A stretch of 64,000 nt of DNA, from positions 34,437,787 to 34,501,786 of the forward strand of contig OY720346.1 in NCBI GenBank assembly GCA_963082975.1, read 5' to 3'. A model generated the notes under the pieces. That model saw only the letters and a program-made list of their open reading frames with translations, searched no databases and was not told the origin of the DNA. The DNA comes from Labia minor. Its lineage: Eukaryota > Arthropoda > Insecta > Dermaptera > Spongiphoridae. Of this stretch, positions 12,013-23,599 are shown piece by piece (the stretch's first letter is position 1; every line of letters begins with the position of its first letter). Both the position numbers and the translations under genes were made by a program.

Positions 12013-12713
12013 TATATTATATTTAAGAATACGATATTTTATATAAAGCAATAATATTCATAATGATATTAATATTTTATACGCGATGCCTTTTCATAGG
12101 ATGTTCAATAACCAGTCCTTATTTATTCTAAAAAAGTATTCTTTATTATATTTTAGAATCAGGTTTTGGGCACCTTTTTTTATATTATTATTAATCGATT
12201 TAAAAGTATAAATGAAAAATAAATACAAAAATTCAAGGGGATTATCTATTTAAAATTAATATGAAATGTATTGAATTCATTAATTTAATTTTTTTAATTA
12301 AATAATTAAAAATATACTCATTTTATAATGTTATTATAAACTTTATTTATTAATTATATGTATATATATAATTATATATAAGTATACATTTTAAAGTTTA
12401 AGGAAGAGGTCTAGGCCCCTCTCAAAATTTGAAAAATCTATAAAATATTAATTAATCTGATTACTTGTGATGCTAATACTACGCCAGACCAGTGTTACAA
12501 GTCGATTATTATTATCGAATTTTTACAAAATACAATTTGACTTTATTTTAATCCTTTAAAACCGAAAACAATATTCAAATAAGCTAATTTACTTACTGAG
12601 TTTAACCATCGAAGCTAATATAAAAATATTGCGTCACTATTTGATTATTCAATTACCTAACTTGAAATTGGTCTCTCCCCCCCCCTCCAAAAAAAGAAAT
12701 CATTATAAATTAG
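12013..12713. other. AT-rich DNA, no gene seen
   Basis: Only AT-rich sequence, a short (TA)n near 12356-12370 and a C-run at 12677-12686. Nothing is recognised. Confidence 0.5.
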
Positions 12714-13156
12714 CTGGAGTGTCTCCACTCGACTATCTCGCAATTTGAATTGGATTAAATAACATAATATATTATATTTAAATTAAATTTAATTAATTAT
12801 AAATTATAAATAATAAATATTAAACCAGCGCATGTTTGGCTTTTTGTTGATGGCACCACGTCACATGTTGGCGCGTGAGAATTGCAGTGTTAAAAAATTA
12901 ATTCTGGTAATTTCAGCGAATCAATCAAGCTGAAATTCTATATATAGCAGTTTTATACAATCTTTAATCATGTGAAAAATTATCAAACATATATCTTTAT
13001 TTTTACGGTCACTTTAGAGGAAAAAAAATCAAAACGTTGTAGGTAATGACCCTCTTCCGGTCGAGCTACATTTCTCAAAAGTTGATAGAAAACTACGAAT
13101 TTTGAATAATGCTCATGTACCAAATTTCATCATTCTAGCTCAAACCGTTTTTGCGT

Positions 13157-13191
<35 letters not shown>

Positions 13192-13320
13192 CACATACAC
13201 ACACAGACATTTTTCTCAACCTTAGTGAAAATGATTCAGGAACCTTCAAAACGTATAAAAACATCAAAATCTCAACATCGAAAATTTTCGTGATCGCAAT
13301 ACTATCTCTGGCGAGATAGT
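12714..13320 (+). mobile_element. Repeat family B, copy 1 (607 bp), hairpins at both ends
   Basis: Starts CTGGAGTGTCTCCACTCGACT, in which TGGAG-TGT-CTCCA can form a small hairpin, and ends ACTATCTCTGGCGAGATAGT, an 8-bp stem with a 4-nt loop. A sub-terminal inverted repeat links the two ends (ACTATCTCGC near the start, GCGAGATAGT at the end). It carries an internal (CA)n(TA)n microsatellite near 13157-13204. It shares nearly all sequence with copies at 34478 (reverse) and 50664. No coding capacity. Asymmetric ends, terminal hairpin and internal microsatellite resemble Helitron2/HINE non-autonomous elements, but the CTRR terminus is absent, so the class is open. Confidence 0.8.
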
Positions 13321-14343
13321 AAAAATACAAATAAATTAAACTTATAATTTTTATGACTTAATTTAATAATTAAATTAAATAATTAAAGAGTATTTTAAAT
13401 ATATATCCAAAAAACTCTATTGCTAAATATGAATATATAAAAAATTATAGTTCAAAATACACTTTAAATAAATAAATAAATAATAATTGAACAACATCAA
13501 TATAATATAGTTCAAATTTTAAGTTAATATATTTAATAATTAAATATTTATATTAAGAGTATTTTTTTACCTAGGAATATACAAATTTGTTAGAATTGTA
13601 TATTATTAAATTATTTTAACCTTGTAACAGATTACACCATCCGGAGATATAGAGAGAGGATTTCACATACATTGAATTCTTTAACTATATTCTAATAGTA
13701 AATATATTGGGATAATATATCCCTTCACCTTTAACCTAACAATTTTTTTAGTCGGCGGAAACATAAAACGAATCTTTTAAACATTTATAATAAATCTTCA
13801 AATATTTTACGTTAAATTTATATTTATAAAAAAAAAGTCAAAATAAAAACACGATGAGTTTATTTTTTGTTATAACAAAAATTTTATTTAGAACTAATAT
13901 TATATCAAGGAGTATATGAAAGAAGATGGAACTGATAGGAGTCCGGCATAATATATATGACATTTTTTCTTTATTATTAAATATACATATAATATAATTT
14001 ATAATAATTGTTTAAGATTATAAATTATATATATTTAGAGCAATCTAAAATTAGTTAGAGTTTTTAATATGATTTAAATATTGAAATAACTTTTTATAAT
14101 ATAGTATTATAAATAATTATATTGGTTTAGTATAGATGGGGAAGAATGCAATGAGAATCATATCATATCGATCTTCAAATAGAGGTTACAAATTAATACA
14201 AATTTAAATTTAATTAAATATGAAGGAGACATATAACTCAAAATACTTATTATAACCGTTAGTTAAAATATAATTATAGTATATAAATATAGTATGTATA
14301 TAGTTTTAATGTATTTATAAAGTATAAGAACTTAATTATACTA
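13321..14343. other. AT-rich DNA, no gene seen
   Basis: Stops in every frame. No recognisable repeat beyond short AT tracts. Confidence 0.5.
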
Positions 14344-14632
14344 GGTTATTCAATAAGTTCGTGAAGCGCCATCTATTCGTCAATATCACTGAAAAAAATA
14401 CTGACTGAAAAAGATTTAATAGAGGTTTTAGGCATTTCATTGTGCACAGTGAGCAAAATTTTGAATGTTAATATGGGTTTCAAAAAACAATATGCAAAAT
14501 GGGTGCCGCAAAAACCATTGCTTAAATAGCTGAATTGAAATACGTATTGTTGCAACATCTAGCCTATTCGCCAGATTTAGCTCCCTCCGACTTCTGCCAC
14601 TTCTTACACCTCAAACAACTTATTGAACAGCC
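14344..14632 (+). mobile_element. Deleted mariner (289 bp), TA-flanked
   Basis: Ends GGTTATTCAATAAGTTCGTG and AACTTATTGAACAGCC are flanked by TA at 14342-14343 and 14633-14634. About 14544-14600 encodes QHLAYSPDLAPSDFCHFL, the third-aspartate block of mariner transposases, while nearly everything before it is deleted or shifted. Same family as 9595-9913, in opposite orientation. It depends on a transposase from elsewhere, if it can still move at all. Confidence 0.85.
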
Positions 14633-15137
14633 TAGAAGTTATAGAGTACTTAAAAAATAAATAAAATAATTATATTTTTATTTATTTATTTATTAAGCCG
14701 TAATTAGTTTATTTACAATTATTACAATATATTACATTATATTTTCTATTAAACCAGGCCTCTTAGGGCAAAGGCCTCTTCCAGCAGAATCCAATATATA
14801 TATAATTATATAATTATGATTAAAATTTTTATCATTAGTCATATTAGTATACCAAAATATTTAAATCAAGAATTAAAAAATAAATACAAGATAATATAAA
14901 TATAGATATCACTATTAAAATTAATTAATATATTGTATATTATTTGAGAGAATGTAATATTAAAAAAAATTTTGATTAAAATGTTAGAATTAGAAAAAAA
15001 AATTATCATTATAATTCATTTTTTTATTATTTTTTATAATACCAAGCAACATGCCAAAAAAATTTTAATAACTTGCTTACTGACCAATAAAAATATTTTC
15101 TTAATATAGTTTTTGTTTTGTTTTTTGTTTGTTTCAG
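14633..15137. other. AT-rich DNA with a short repeat remnant
   Basis: About 14750-14795 holds CCAGGCCTCTTAGGGCAAAGG, which looks like part of a dispersed repeat, but I cannot classify it. The pyrimidine-rich tract at 15107-15135 leads into the candidate exon that follows. Confidence 0.4.
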
Positions 15138-15198
15138 GTAAAGATTTGAACTTAAATGATGAACACTTTTTAAATGCAAAGTTCGAGAAAGGAAATTA
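15138..15198 (+). other. Candidate small exon (61 nt)
   Basis: A strong polypyrimidine tract and TTTGTTTCAG lie at 15128-15137, and a near-perfect donor GTAAGTAAG starts at 15199. Between them only one frame (skipping two bases) is open; it reads KDLNLNDEHFLNAKFEKGN. No protein family is recognised. The next candidate on the same strand is at 41718. In such AT-rich DNA a chance acceptor-donor pair is quite possible, so RNA evidence would decide. If real, it belongs to a plus-strand gene with very long introns. Confidence 0.25.
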
Positions 15199-15469
15199 GT
15201 AAGTAAGAATATTTTTTATATAAATTTATAAAAATTGGTTTCTCATGAGATATTTTACATTTATCTAGGGATCTCGTGGTTTGAATGGGGGGAGGAAAGG
15301 CGACTAGTGAAGGGTTTTGTTTACAGAGAAACCATTTGGAAAGTAATCCGTGGATAAGCAATATAGAAGTAGATGAGAGAGATGTGTAATTGAGGTAGAT
15401 GAGTAATTTTTTTAGTAGTATCTGAATATCTGAGTAGATGAGGAATTGGTAAATTGTATTTAGTTCATT

Positions 15470-15545
15470 TTAAGGATAGTTGTTTGAAAGTAATTGCCGC
15501 GAACAAGAACTTTCGAAGGTCGAGATAGATAGATATAGATGATTG
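15470..15545 (+). pseudogene. Retrotransposon 3' terminus remnant with GATA tail
   Basis: AATTGCCGCGAACAAGAACT followed by TTCGAAGG and GAGATAGATAGATATAGATG matches the 3' terminus of the copies at 8164, 37132 and 44245. Upstream sequence (15290-15470) is too decayed to align by eye. Confidence 0.6.
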
Positions 15546-17075
15546 ATTATATCTATAAATTTAGATAAAATTTGAATTATATATTTTTGATTTTTATCTT
15601 TTTTTTAAAAATAAATAGAAATAAAATTTCAAATTTAGTTGATTTTAACAGATAAATTGATTAAATTAAAGATTTAATTATTCTTAAAAATAAAAATTCT
15701 ATATATTATATTCTAAATATATATTAATAAAATGTTTTTTAACTTGTATAATAGATATTCAGCAATCAAAAATTTCATAATAGTTCTAAATTTAAAAATT
15801 AACGAAAAAAATGATCTGCTTAACTTTAAAAAAACTTTACAAATTTTGATCATAAAATTTCACATTCTTTTAATTTTCATAAATGGTAAATAGATGAAAG
15901 ACAATTTTCTTAAAATTAAAATATTTTAACGATTCACACTTATTTACCACTTACATTAAAATTTCTTATTTCTCTTTAATAATTATAACAATTTTTCGAC
16001 TAACAAAATTTCATTCAAAATGAAAGTATTATAAATTAAAAAAAAAAGATGATGAAATAAATTATAAATTTAAAATCATAACTAAAACTTGATATTATTT
16101 AAATAATTTACTTTAATTAAAAATAAAAATAGAACAGAAAAAAGAAAGTAAAATAACAGATACTTATTGAAACCGGAAATTAAAAATAAAAAAAATGTCC
16201 AAATATGTATATAATTTATTTATTAAATTGAAAAAAAATTATGTTAAAATGTTTTCTCTTCAATATTTTTTTTTATTAGTTATTTAATTAATAAAAAAAA
16301 ATTTAATCCAACTTATTTGATTAATAACAAGATTGAATTTATTAGAGAAATTTATTTATTTTTTTTTCAAATATTATTTTGTAATATATTAAAAAATATT
16401 TTAATTGGTGATTGTATTAGATATATTTGTTGTCTTATGCCACTGTTACAACATAATACAAATTTGTATATACTTAAATTTTTACTAATTCTTGAACGTA
16501 TAGTAATTTTTAAAATTAATAATAAAATATATATATTTAAAAGCTAGTTAGCTAGCTAGTTTGTTGACCATATAAGACCGCGATAGTTGTTTTAATTGCA
16601 AACTATTTCAAATATTTAAATTTAGATAGATTCCATAAAGATGAATTTTTAGAACAATCTATTTTTCAAAATGAAGATAATTAAAAGATTATAAAAATAT
16701 TTTACTATAAATGTAATATAAAAGAAAAAATCAGAGAGGGGGTAAATCAATGTAATTTTGAAAAAAAAAATAATTTATATTTTTTAAAATTTTATTAAAA
16801 CAAAAATATCTTGCTAATATTAAATGTGATATAAAAAGCAAGAATAAATTAATCTACTATAATTAACTAGTCAAGAATTGAGTAAAGAGGGTTTTAAAAG
16901 CCCTTTGATAATTATTTTACTAAATTTTATATTACCATGATTTTTTGTTTAGGCAGTAGCGTTTATAGAATTAAAAATTGGGAAAAATAAATTGAAATAT
17001 AGATTCCATTATATTTAGATAAAAAAAAATTAAAAAACTGTAAGTATAATTTTTATTGTTTTAAAATTTTTGCTT
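15546..17075. other. AT-rich DNA, no gene seen
   Basis: Extremely AT-rich, with a few short open frames that look random. A small CTAG-rich palindromic cluster (AGCTAGTTAGCTAGCTAG) is at 16542-16559. Confidence 0.55.
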
Positions 17076-17079
17076 ATTT

Positions 17080-17600
17080 ATTTAATAAATTAATTTGTGA
17101 GGTGGAGAAAAGAAGGCGAAGATTGTGTGAAAGAAATGTAGAAGGAAAGATGAGACAAGTGTGTGATTGAGTAGAGGTCATGTGGAATGAGGGAGAGGGA
17201 GGGATGAGAGGGAAAGAGCCTCCTTTCATTATCCGATTTGATAATGAATTTGAATCTCTGTAATCGGCATTAATTAGTAAATGGATGCGCTTGGGAAAGT
17301 AAATGCTCGGATCAAGGTCTGGCCCGGGTTTGAGTGGGAGGGGAAGGTAGTACCTGGAGGTACCTGGAGATTCGGTTGGTCCTCTCTCTCTCTCACTCAG
17401 CATCCCAACTAACCGACCCCTCTCACTTATGCACACCATACAATCTCCTCTCTAAAGCAATGAGTTAAAAAAGCGAATAAATAATAATAGAAATCAAGAG
17501 ACGGACACGCAGCGATAAATTTCATGAGGAAAAGCGGACCGGTCGAGCAAGATGCTTCAGCTGAAACAAGGACAATGTTAGCGGGCAAGTAGAAGGGCCT
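17080..17600. promoter_or_regulatory. GC-richer island with homeodomain-like sites
   Basis: A broad island against the AT-rich background. 17225-17300 contains TCATTATCCGATTTGATAAT, CGGCATTAATTAG and ATGGATGCGC, strings typical of homeodomain and Hox/Exd-type sites. 17310-17365 holds GGCCCGGG and a tandem TACCTGGAGG/TACCTGGAG. 17380-17395 is a CT run. A 121-codon minus-strand frame (17439-17074) overlaps it but shows no domain and probably reflects low stop density. I favour a cis-regulatory element; a non-coding exon is the alternative. Confidence 0.35.
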
Positions 17601-17603
17601 ATC

Positions 17604-17627
17604 TGTATATGTATGTATGTATGTATG
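17604..17627. repeat. (TATG)n microsatellite
   Basis: Tandem ATGT/TATG units, followed by (TA)n at about 17641-17659. Confidence 0.9.
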
Positions 17628-17659
17628 TGAGCTGATCGGAATATATATATATATATATT

Positions 17660-18194
17660 TATATTAGAAGAAAAGAGATAGAGAAAGACTAACTAACTAC
17701 AAGCACATACTTTTGGGCCTTTAGCTTCTCTTGGCCCCTTCAAACTTTATTCTCTCCCCCACCACCTAATCCCTCACATTCTATTAAATAGTGAATGTAA
17801 TTCAAACACACCAAGCATATATATATACCTATGTACATAAATAATAAAATAAGACGATTTGAAAATAAAATACAAAAAAAAAAAACATTTTCTTGAACTG
17901 AATGTTATTTCAAAAAGTTTCATCTTTTTATGTTTTCATATATGAATATAAAATAAAGGGTTAAAAAGACTTGAAGAATTTTTTTCTTAATTCATAGTAT
18001 AAAGATTTTTTGAGCAGAACAATTTTAAATCAATTTTTCTTAAATAAAATAATTAATCATCAGGTGACAATATGTAATAAAAAGCCACTTTGAATCATTA
18101 CATTGTTTTTATTTTAATTATCTTCAATTTTAAATAATTATATTATTATACTCATTTTGGGGTCAGTAATTGATTTGTTGCACTTTCTAAATCT
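17660..18194. other. AT-rich DNA, no gene seen
   Basis: Contains a C-rich patch at 17725-17775 and otherwise only AT-rich sequence. Confidence 0.45.
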
Positions 18195-18965
18195 TGAGTA
18201 ATCCTTTTATCAAACACTTTTAAAAACTTATGATGATGCCGCTCCGTCATATCCCAATTGTCCATTTTGGTTTCAATTTTGGTATCAATGACAAAGAACG
18301 GTCTAGAGATTCACAAATGTTCAAAGACATTGAATTGCAAAACTTATTGGACTAGAACCCATTTTAAACTCTGGAAGAATTTTCAGACAGTTTAGGAGTT
18401 GATAAATCAACTGTTTCGAGACGTTTATATGCAATGGGAAAGATTCAAAAGGAGAGAAAATTGCTATTATACTTGTTGACTGAAAATGTCATTTCAACAT
18501 CAAGGTTTCATTGTTTGCCGGGGAAAAAAGAAGAGTTTTCTGTGGCGTATCGTGAGTGACCATAAATATTGGATCTGCTACAACAATCCTAAACGTATAA
18601 ACTCATCAGTTAATCGAGGTGACCGAAGCGGAATATTCATGGCAATAACTTGCTGTTCATATGGTAGATTCAGTGGTGTGTTATGTGCTGCTATAACCTA
18701 ATGAAACTGTAACTGAAGATATCTAAACAAATATCTAAACAAATTGATCGACGTATTGATGCAAAAAAGACCAGCAATAGCGAGTAACAGACGCAGTAAT
18801 CCTCTTGCATTACAATGTTCGGCCTCACGCTGCAAGAATTGTGAAGGATAAACTGTTGCAGCACAAATGGGAAGTTTTTCCACAACCAGCGTACTCACAA
18901 GACAGCCCCTTCATGTTGCAAAAACCATGTATAAAAGTTGTAGAAAATGATGGAAAAATATTTTG
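18195..18965 (+). pseudogene. Mauritiana-type mariner transposase pseudogene
   Basis: Frame-shifted but recognisable for most of its length: HTH segment LEEFSDSLGVDKSTVSRRL and YAMGKIQKE; core KKKSFLWRIVSDHKYWICYN and NPKR, keeping the first catalytic Asp; NETVTED; then VILLHYNVRPHAARIVKDKL, where the second Asp of HDNARPH is Tyr; and WEVFPQPAYSQDS, where the third-Asp block breaks down. Several stops and a small tandem duplication (ATCTAAACAAATATCTAAAC) lie within it. Mariner transposases cut and paste DNA at TA sites with a DD34D triad; with two of three acidic residues lost this copy cannot act. It is the longest transposase relic in the window. Confidence 0.85.
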
Positions 18966-20673
18966 ATTAATTTGTACCAATTTTTCCGAATAAATGCCTT
19001 TTTAAAGTGAAAAATGGATCAGAATACACTCAAGCACCTCATATAAAGTTCTTACAGTAGAACTTTGATTACCCGGAGTTGTTGAGAAAGAAAGTTAAAA
19101 ATATGATACATTTACTACTTCATTTAATAATTTAAAACTTAATAACAATTTTTTTGTTGTATTCATTCAAGTAATTAATCTTTAACATTTGCATTAATAT
19201 TTACTTAGTTTTCCTTTAATAAATATTTTTCTCGGTAAGTTAACTTTTGAAATGCTTAAGAGGATCGTTTAGTCAATTCGCCGATATATAACATTCCGAC
19301 AGGTTATTCAAAGAGATTTATTTAAAAAAAAGTATTTTTTTATTCTTTTGATTCTCAGTGTTATTTTTAATTGTTTAATTTGAATAAAAATTAATTAAAT
19401 GATATAAAATTGTTTATTGCGAATCCTTGTATAAAATGTAATCAAAATTGTTTTGGAATTTATGTCAAAATAAATAAAATTACACGATCTAGTTTAACAA
19501 TAACGTAGAAAATATATTTTATTTATATAATAAATATATATTACTATTTATTTATTTATTTATTATTTTATTTATAGTTTTCACTAAACAAATAATGATT
19601 TTGCATATACAGGAAGATAATAAAATATGTTTTTTTAAATTTTGAAAATAAAATATAATTTTGATTTTAAATTAAATTAAAAGTAATAAAAAAATGTATA
19701 TATAATTGAAGAATAAATCATTTGATGAATATAAATTACATTAGTAAGAATATATTATGAAGTTTGACCTGTGTTTTCTATTATCTTCATTTTTTACCTT
19801 TTTTTAATTTCAAAGATCGAATGAGTTTTCATTATAATTCAACTTCAATAATAATCAATAATATATTTTCTAAAGACTCTATAAATAAAAGATAAATTGA
19901 ACTAGAGCATGCGATCGGTCTATTCTTATATAGTTAAACAAAAATTATATTGAAATTCTGGATTAAAAGAGTAGTAGGAAAATGGATAAAGAAAAAAGAG
20001 GGATGTGAGGAAGAATGATGATGATAAAAAGAAAGTTAAAAAAGGTGAAACATGCTGACAAATGAAAAAAAAAATATCAAATTAATATATTTTAAAATAA
20101 TAAAAAAACCATATAAGTACTCTACCAGTAAGTAAATTAACATATTATTATATTTTATAAAAAAAAATGAATACTTAACTTTATTATGAGAATAACGGGC
20201 GGGGAAAAGGTTCTTGATAATCATTTATTTATCAAAATTTAAAGAATAACAAAATAAATTAATATGAAACTATATTGGATGTTAAAATTGAAAGAATCGT
20301 TATTAAATTTAATTTTTGAAACATATAAATTTAAATTGAGTAAGTAACCATTTTTCCACTATACATAAATATATACTTATATGTCTATATATGTTTTCGA
20401 AAAAAAGAAAAAGTTTGCAATGACTAGCGAAAAAAAGAATAGAAGTGTCAAATAAGATAAGAAGAAGAAAAAAAAATTTATATATAAAATATAATTTCAA
20501 AGAAAACACCCTCATATTTCTCGTTTTTCCCACAACCCAGGTTTATTTATTTAAAAGAAGGTCTCAAAAATATAGGAGACAAGGGTTCTACTAATCTTTA
20601 CAATCTTACCAAGATTACAAATCTCAACTAAAAATAAATGAATAAAACAAAAAAATACTATTATTTATTTAAT

Positions 20674-20718
<45 letters not shown>

Positions 20719-21419
20719 CATAATAAAATTAAATATTAATAATATATGTATTTATATACATATATATGATTAGCAAAGTCAAAAAAGAAAAAAAGAAATT
20801 AAGCGCTTTGACCCTATATTCATTGCATACAATTATAAATGTTAAAGAATTTCTAAATTAAAATTAAAATATATATAATAAAAATTACCAATAAAAACAT
20901 CAAATTTTACAAAATATCTCGAAATTAGAATAAATTAATTAATTTCTTATGTGAAATGAAATTGGTATTTATCAAGTTTTTATAAAGTCTATTGTAGTAT
21001 AGTGAATTAAAATAATATCTATATATTCAATTGCACAATAATGATATAGTTTTATTTAAAAATTTCTAAGCATTTAAAAAAAAAAAATTTATTATTTTTC
21101 GAAATCATAGATGATAAGTTTGAAATTACCCGAGATGAGATCTAATGCCATCTAGCGGAAAAGTTTATCATTAATGTTTCGAATCACTTTTGTTTGAATA
21201 GAGGGGAGGAAGGAGTTAGGATGTTGCTATTATTATTTCAACTTGAATGAAATTTTTTTTCGTTTTTTAATTTTATTAAAATATTTAGAGTGCGGCAATT
21301 TATATATTTTTTTTTTATTTTTATTTTTCTAATATTAAATTCGATTTGTTTTTTTTTTGTTTTTTGTTCTTTTTCCCCTAAATTGCGTGTATGATTGAAC
21401 AAGGGCAGGGGGTCAAATC
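18966..21419. other. AT-rich DNA; possible pogo-like end at 19057
   Basis: CAGTAGAACTTTGATTACCCGG at 19057-19078 resembles a pogo/Tigger-type terminal inverted repeat, but I found no matching partner, so it may be a solo remnant. (TA)n lies at about 20681-20714. Otherwise no gene is seen. Confidence 0.4.
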
Positions 21420-21720
21420 CAGGGGTGGCCATGGGGTACAAATGTAGCGAGAGAAAGAGAGAGTGAAACGCCCCGCCCTTTTAGTTAAGCAATATCGATC
21501 TGCATTGCAGTCGTGACGTCCCTTCTCACGTCTTACGCCGGAAACGTAATCACCGACCCCTTGTAGCGGTTATGTAGGCAATCATAACCCTTGTGCTTTG
21601 TAAAAGACATACCATCTACCACCTCCACAATCACCACCACCACCACCACCTTGAATCGACGACAATCCTGAAACGACTAAAATTCTCGATACCAGGTGTT
21701 TCATTTTAATCACTTTCGCA
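21420..21720. promoter_or_regulatory. GC-richer island, possible conserved element
   Basis: 21470-21600 is strongly enriched in CpG and unique-looking sequence: CGCCCCGCCC, AATATCGATC, CGTGACGTCCC (CRE half-site-like), CTTACGCCGG and GTAGCGGTTATG. It is followed by (CAC)n at 21633-21652. No convincing frame was found. The motif density suggests an enhancer or promoter, by inference only. Confidence 0.35.
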
Positions 21721-22329
21721 TGGCACACCACACAATATTATCAATGTTATTTTGTAGTGAATAAGCAAATTCATTCTCTGGCACCTTCTTTCCCCCTTCT
21801 CCTTCCACGTCTCAATCACCCTCTTCTCCTTCTCTTTACTACACTTCCCTTTCATCACTAAAACCCTTCTCCCCCACCCCACCCCTCTACACCACCTACA
21901 TTTCAAGCAATATACAAAGAAATAAAATTATAAAAAGAACGTCATCTGATCAATGTTATTTAAAAAATAAAATATAAAAATAAAAAATAAGAGATTAATA
22001 AATAAATGAAATAAATTAAAAATATAATAAATAACTAGAATATCACAGCCTGGTATGTTTTTAATCACACTTTTTAGAATTTAAAAATAGCTTAAAAATA
22101 TTTATTGAAATCCTCAAAAATAAAACAAATTTAATAGAATTAATAAATAAATATTTAAAAAAATAATAAATGTATGTCTTTTCTGAAATTTTAATTTAAA
22201 TTAATATAAATATTTCTTACACAATATAATAATCTCACAATTTCTACAATCCATAATTTTCTATCACTAAGTAAATTTTTATAACTTTTGTTAACATGAA
22301 GTTTTAATTTTCAAATATAATAATAACAA
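21721..22329. other. CT-rich then AT-rich DNA, no gene seen
   Basis: 21770-21900 is pyrimidine-rich low-complexity sequence; the rest is AT-rich. A 66-codon minus-strand frame here is composition-driven. Confidence 0.5.
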
Positions 22330-22567
22330 CTAGCTGCTCCGAGCTCCTTCGGCGCTCTTCACACCTAGACGGGGGCTCCGCCCCCTGTACCCCCGAGTGA
22401 TACATAGTATTTGGTTGAAAGTCTGTATGTAAAAGGTTTTCATCCATTTTGTTTCAATCAGTATAAGTAGATAAGACATGTATTTGTTTTTTTGTAAAAT
22501 ATATTTTAATTTAATCAGTAAATTAATTATATATTATTATTGTATTTATCTAACTCTGTGTCTCTAC

Positions 22568-23300
22568 AGTTTTCGAAAGTTCTTAGCCGCAGCATCCACA
22601 TTTCTCTAAGCGTCCCTATCCTGAGCTACAACCAAATCCTACCCTGTCCCATCTCTCCCATGTCCCTTCCTTCATTGTCCACCCACCTTGGTCCTTGGTC
22701 TTCCACCGGATGTTTCCCAATCGGTTTCTCCCAATTTCTAGTTTCTCCAATTCCAACCACGTCCCCTTCCCATCCCAGCCTTCTTGATTTTATAACCTTA
22801 ACTATATCTGGACATTATTTCTCGTTATGCCATCTCCGCCATCCCCCTGTGACCTCATCTTCTTTTGGCCTATAAATGCTGCGAACAATATTAATCTCAC
22901 AAATACTCCAAATCTACTCTCGTCTCCCAGAGTCATCGATAGGGTGACCAAACGTCCCGTCTTTAGGTGTTCTGTCCCAAAAATGTCTTCGGGACACCCT
23001 ACTGTTTTTTCAATATTTAGGACATTTCGTAACTTTTTTTTCAAAATTTTTTCAATTTAGTTCTAAAAAAAAGGTATACCGTTTGTCCCGGTTTGGTATT
23101 TTCAAAATATGGTCACCCTAGTCATCGATCAACATGAAAAATAATTGTTTTATATATTTTAATTTTGATCCTCTTTGATGAGATAAGTCCCTTTACTGCA
23201 TAATTACTCAATTACAACGTCGATTTAAATTCTTCTCGAATATTATTATCCTTCGTGATTAGAGATCTTAAGTATTTAAATATTTTTATACTTTTTCCAA
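22568..23300 (-). pseudogene. Captured retrotransposon RT tail inside H1
   Basis: The minus strand reads TLGDESRFGVFVRLILFAAF, then IGQKKMRSQGDGGDGITRNN, matching the RTE-like tail at 8164 and in the other Helitrons. The reading is interrupted at 22941-23119 by a MITE. The 22570 end matches the retrotransposon's 3' terminus (TTCGAAAGTTCTTAGCCGC on the plus strand). Confidence 0.7.
22941..23119. mobile_element. 179-bp MITE nested in H1, 9-10 bp target duplication
   Basis: Terminal inverted repeat AGGGTGACCA...TGGTCACCCT. AGTCATCGAT occurs on both sides (22931-22940 and 23120-23129). Joining the flanks restores the uninterrupted Helitron sequence seen in the other copies. A 9-10 bp duplication fits a Mutator-like transposon better than hAT (8 bp), but the family is uncertain. 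No coding capacity. Confidence 0.85.
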
Positions 23301-23599
23301 TTCTACATTTTGTATGTTAATTGTATGTAAGTCGTATCCGTATCATAATTCTTGAATTTTTTTGTTTAATTACATTTCGGTTGATTTTCCCCCAATTTCT
23401 CTTCCAGTCCAATTCATTTACCTATCAATGTTGCATAAGGAATTTAAATTTCTTAATTTGGCTAGAACACTCCATTTTTTAAAATTTTAAATAGAGGGAG
23501 AGAGAGAGAGAGGTTCTAATTGTATATATATCTGTTTCTATGACAGCAAAAAAGTAAACAAATTACATATATACAAACACTTTCCTTTATATATATTTC

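Larger units (their letters stand above)
22330..23599 (-). mobile_element. Helitron copy H1 (non-autonomous)
   Basis: Read on the minus strand, the 3' end is at 22330 with terminal CTAG followed by T. A hairpin-like GAGCGCC-GAA-GGAGCTC (one arm mismatched) lies 7 nt inside it, and a second GGGGGCGGAGCCCCC hairpin further in. The 5' end, near 23599, is degenerate (ATATATATAAAGGAAAG against TCTATATATATAAAGGAG in the good copies). Between them lie a captured reverse-transcriptase tail and an inserted 179-bp MITE. No Rep/helicase is present, so it would rely on an autonomous partner. Confidence 0.8.

Noticed and set aside
17074-17439. 121-codon minus-strand frame over the 17.3 kb island
   Set aside because: Ser/Pro/Leu-rich low-complexity translation of CT- and GA-rich DNA, with no motif or homologue recognised and frames open on both strands.
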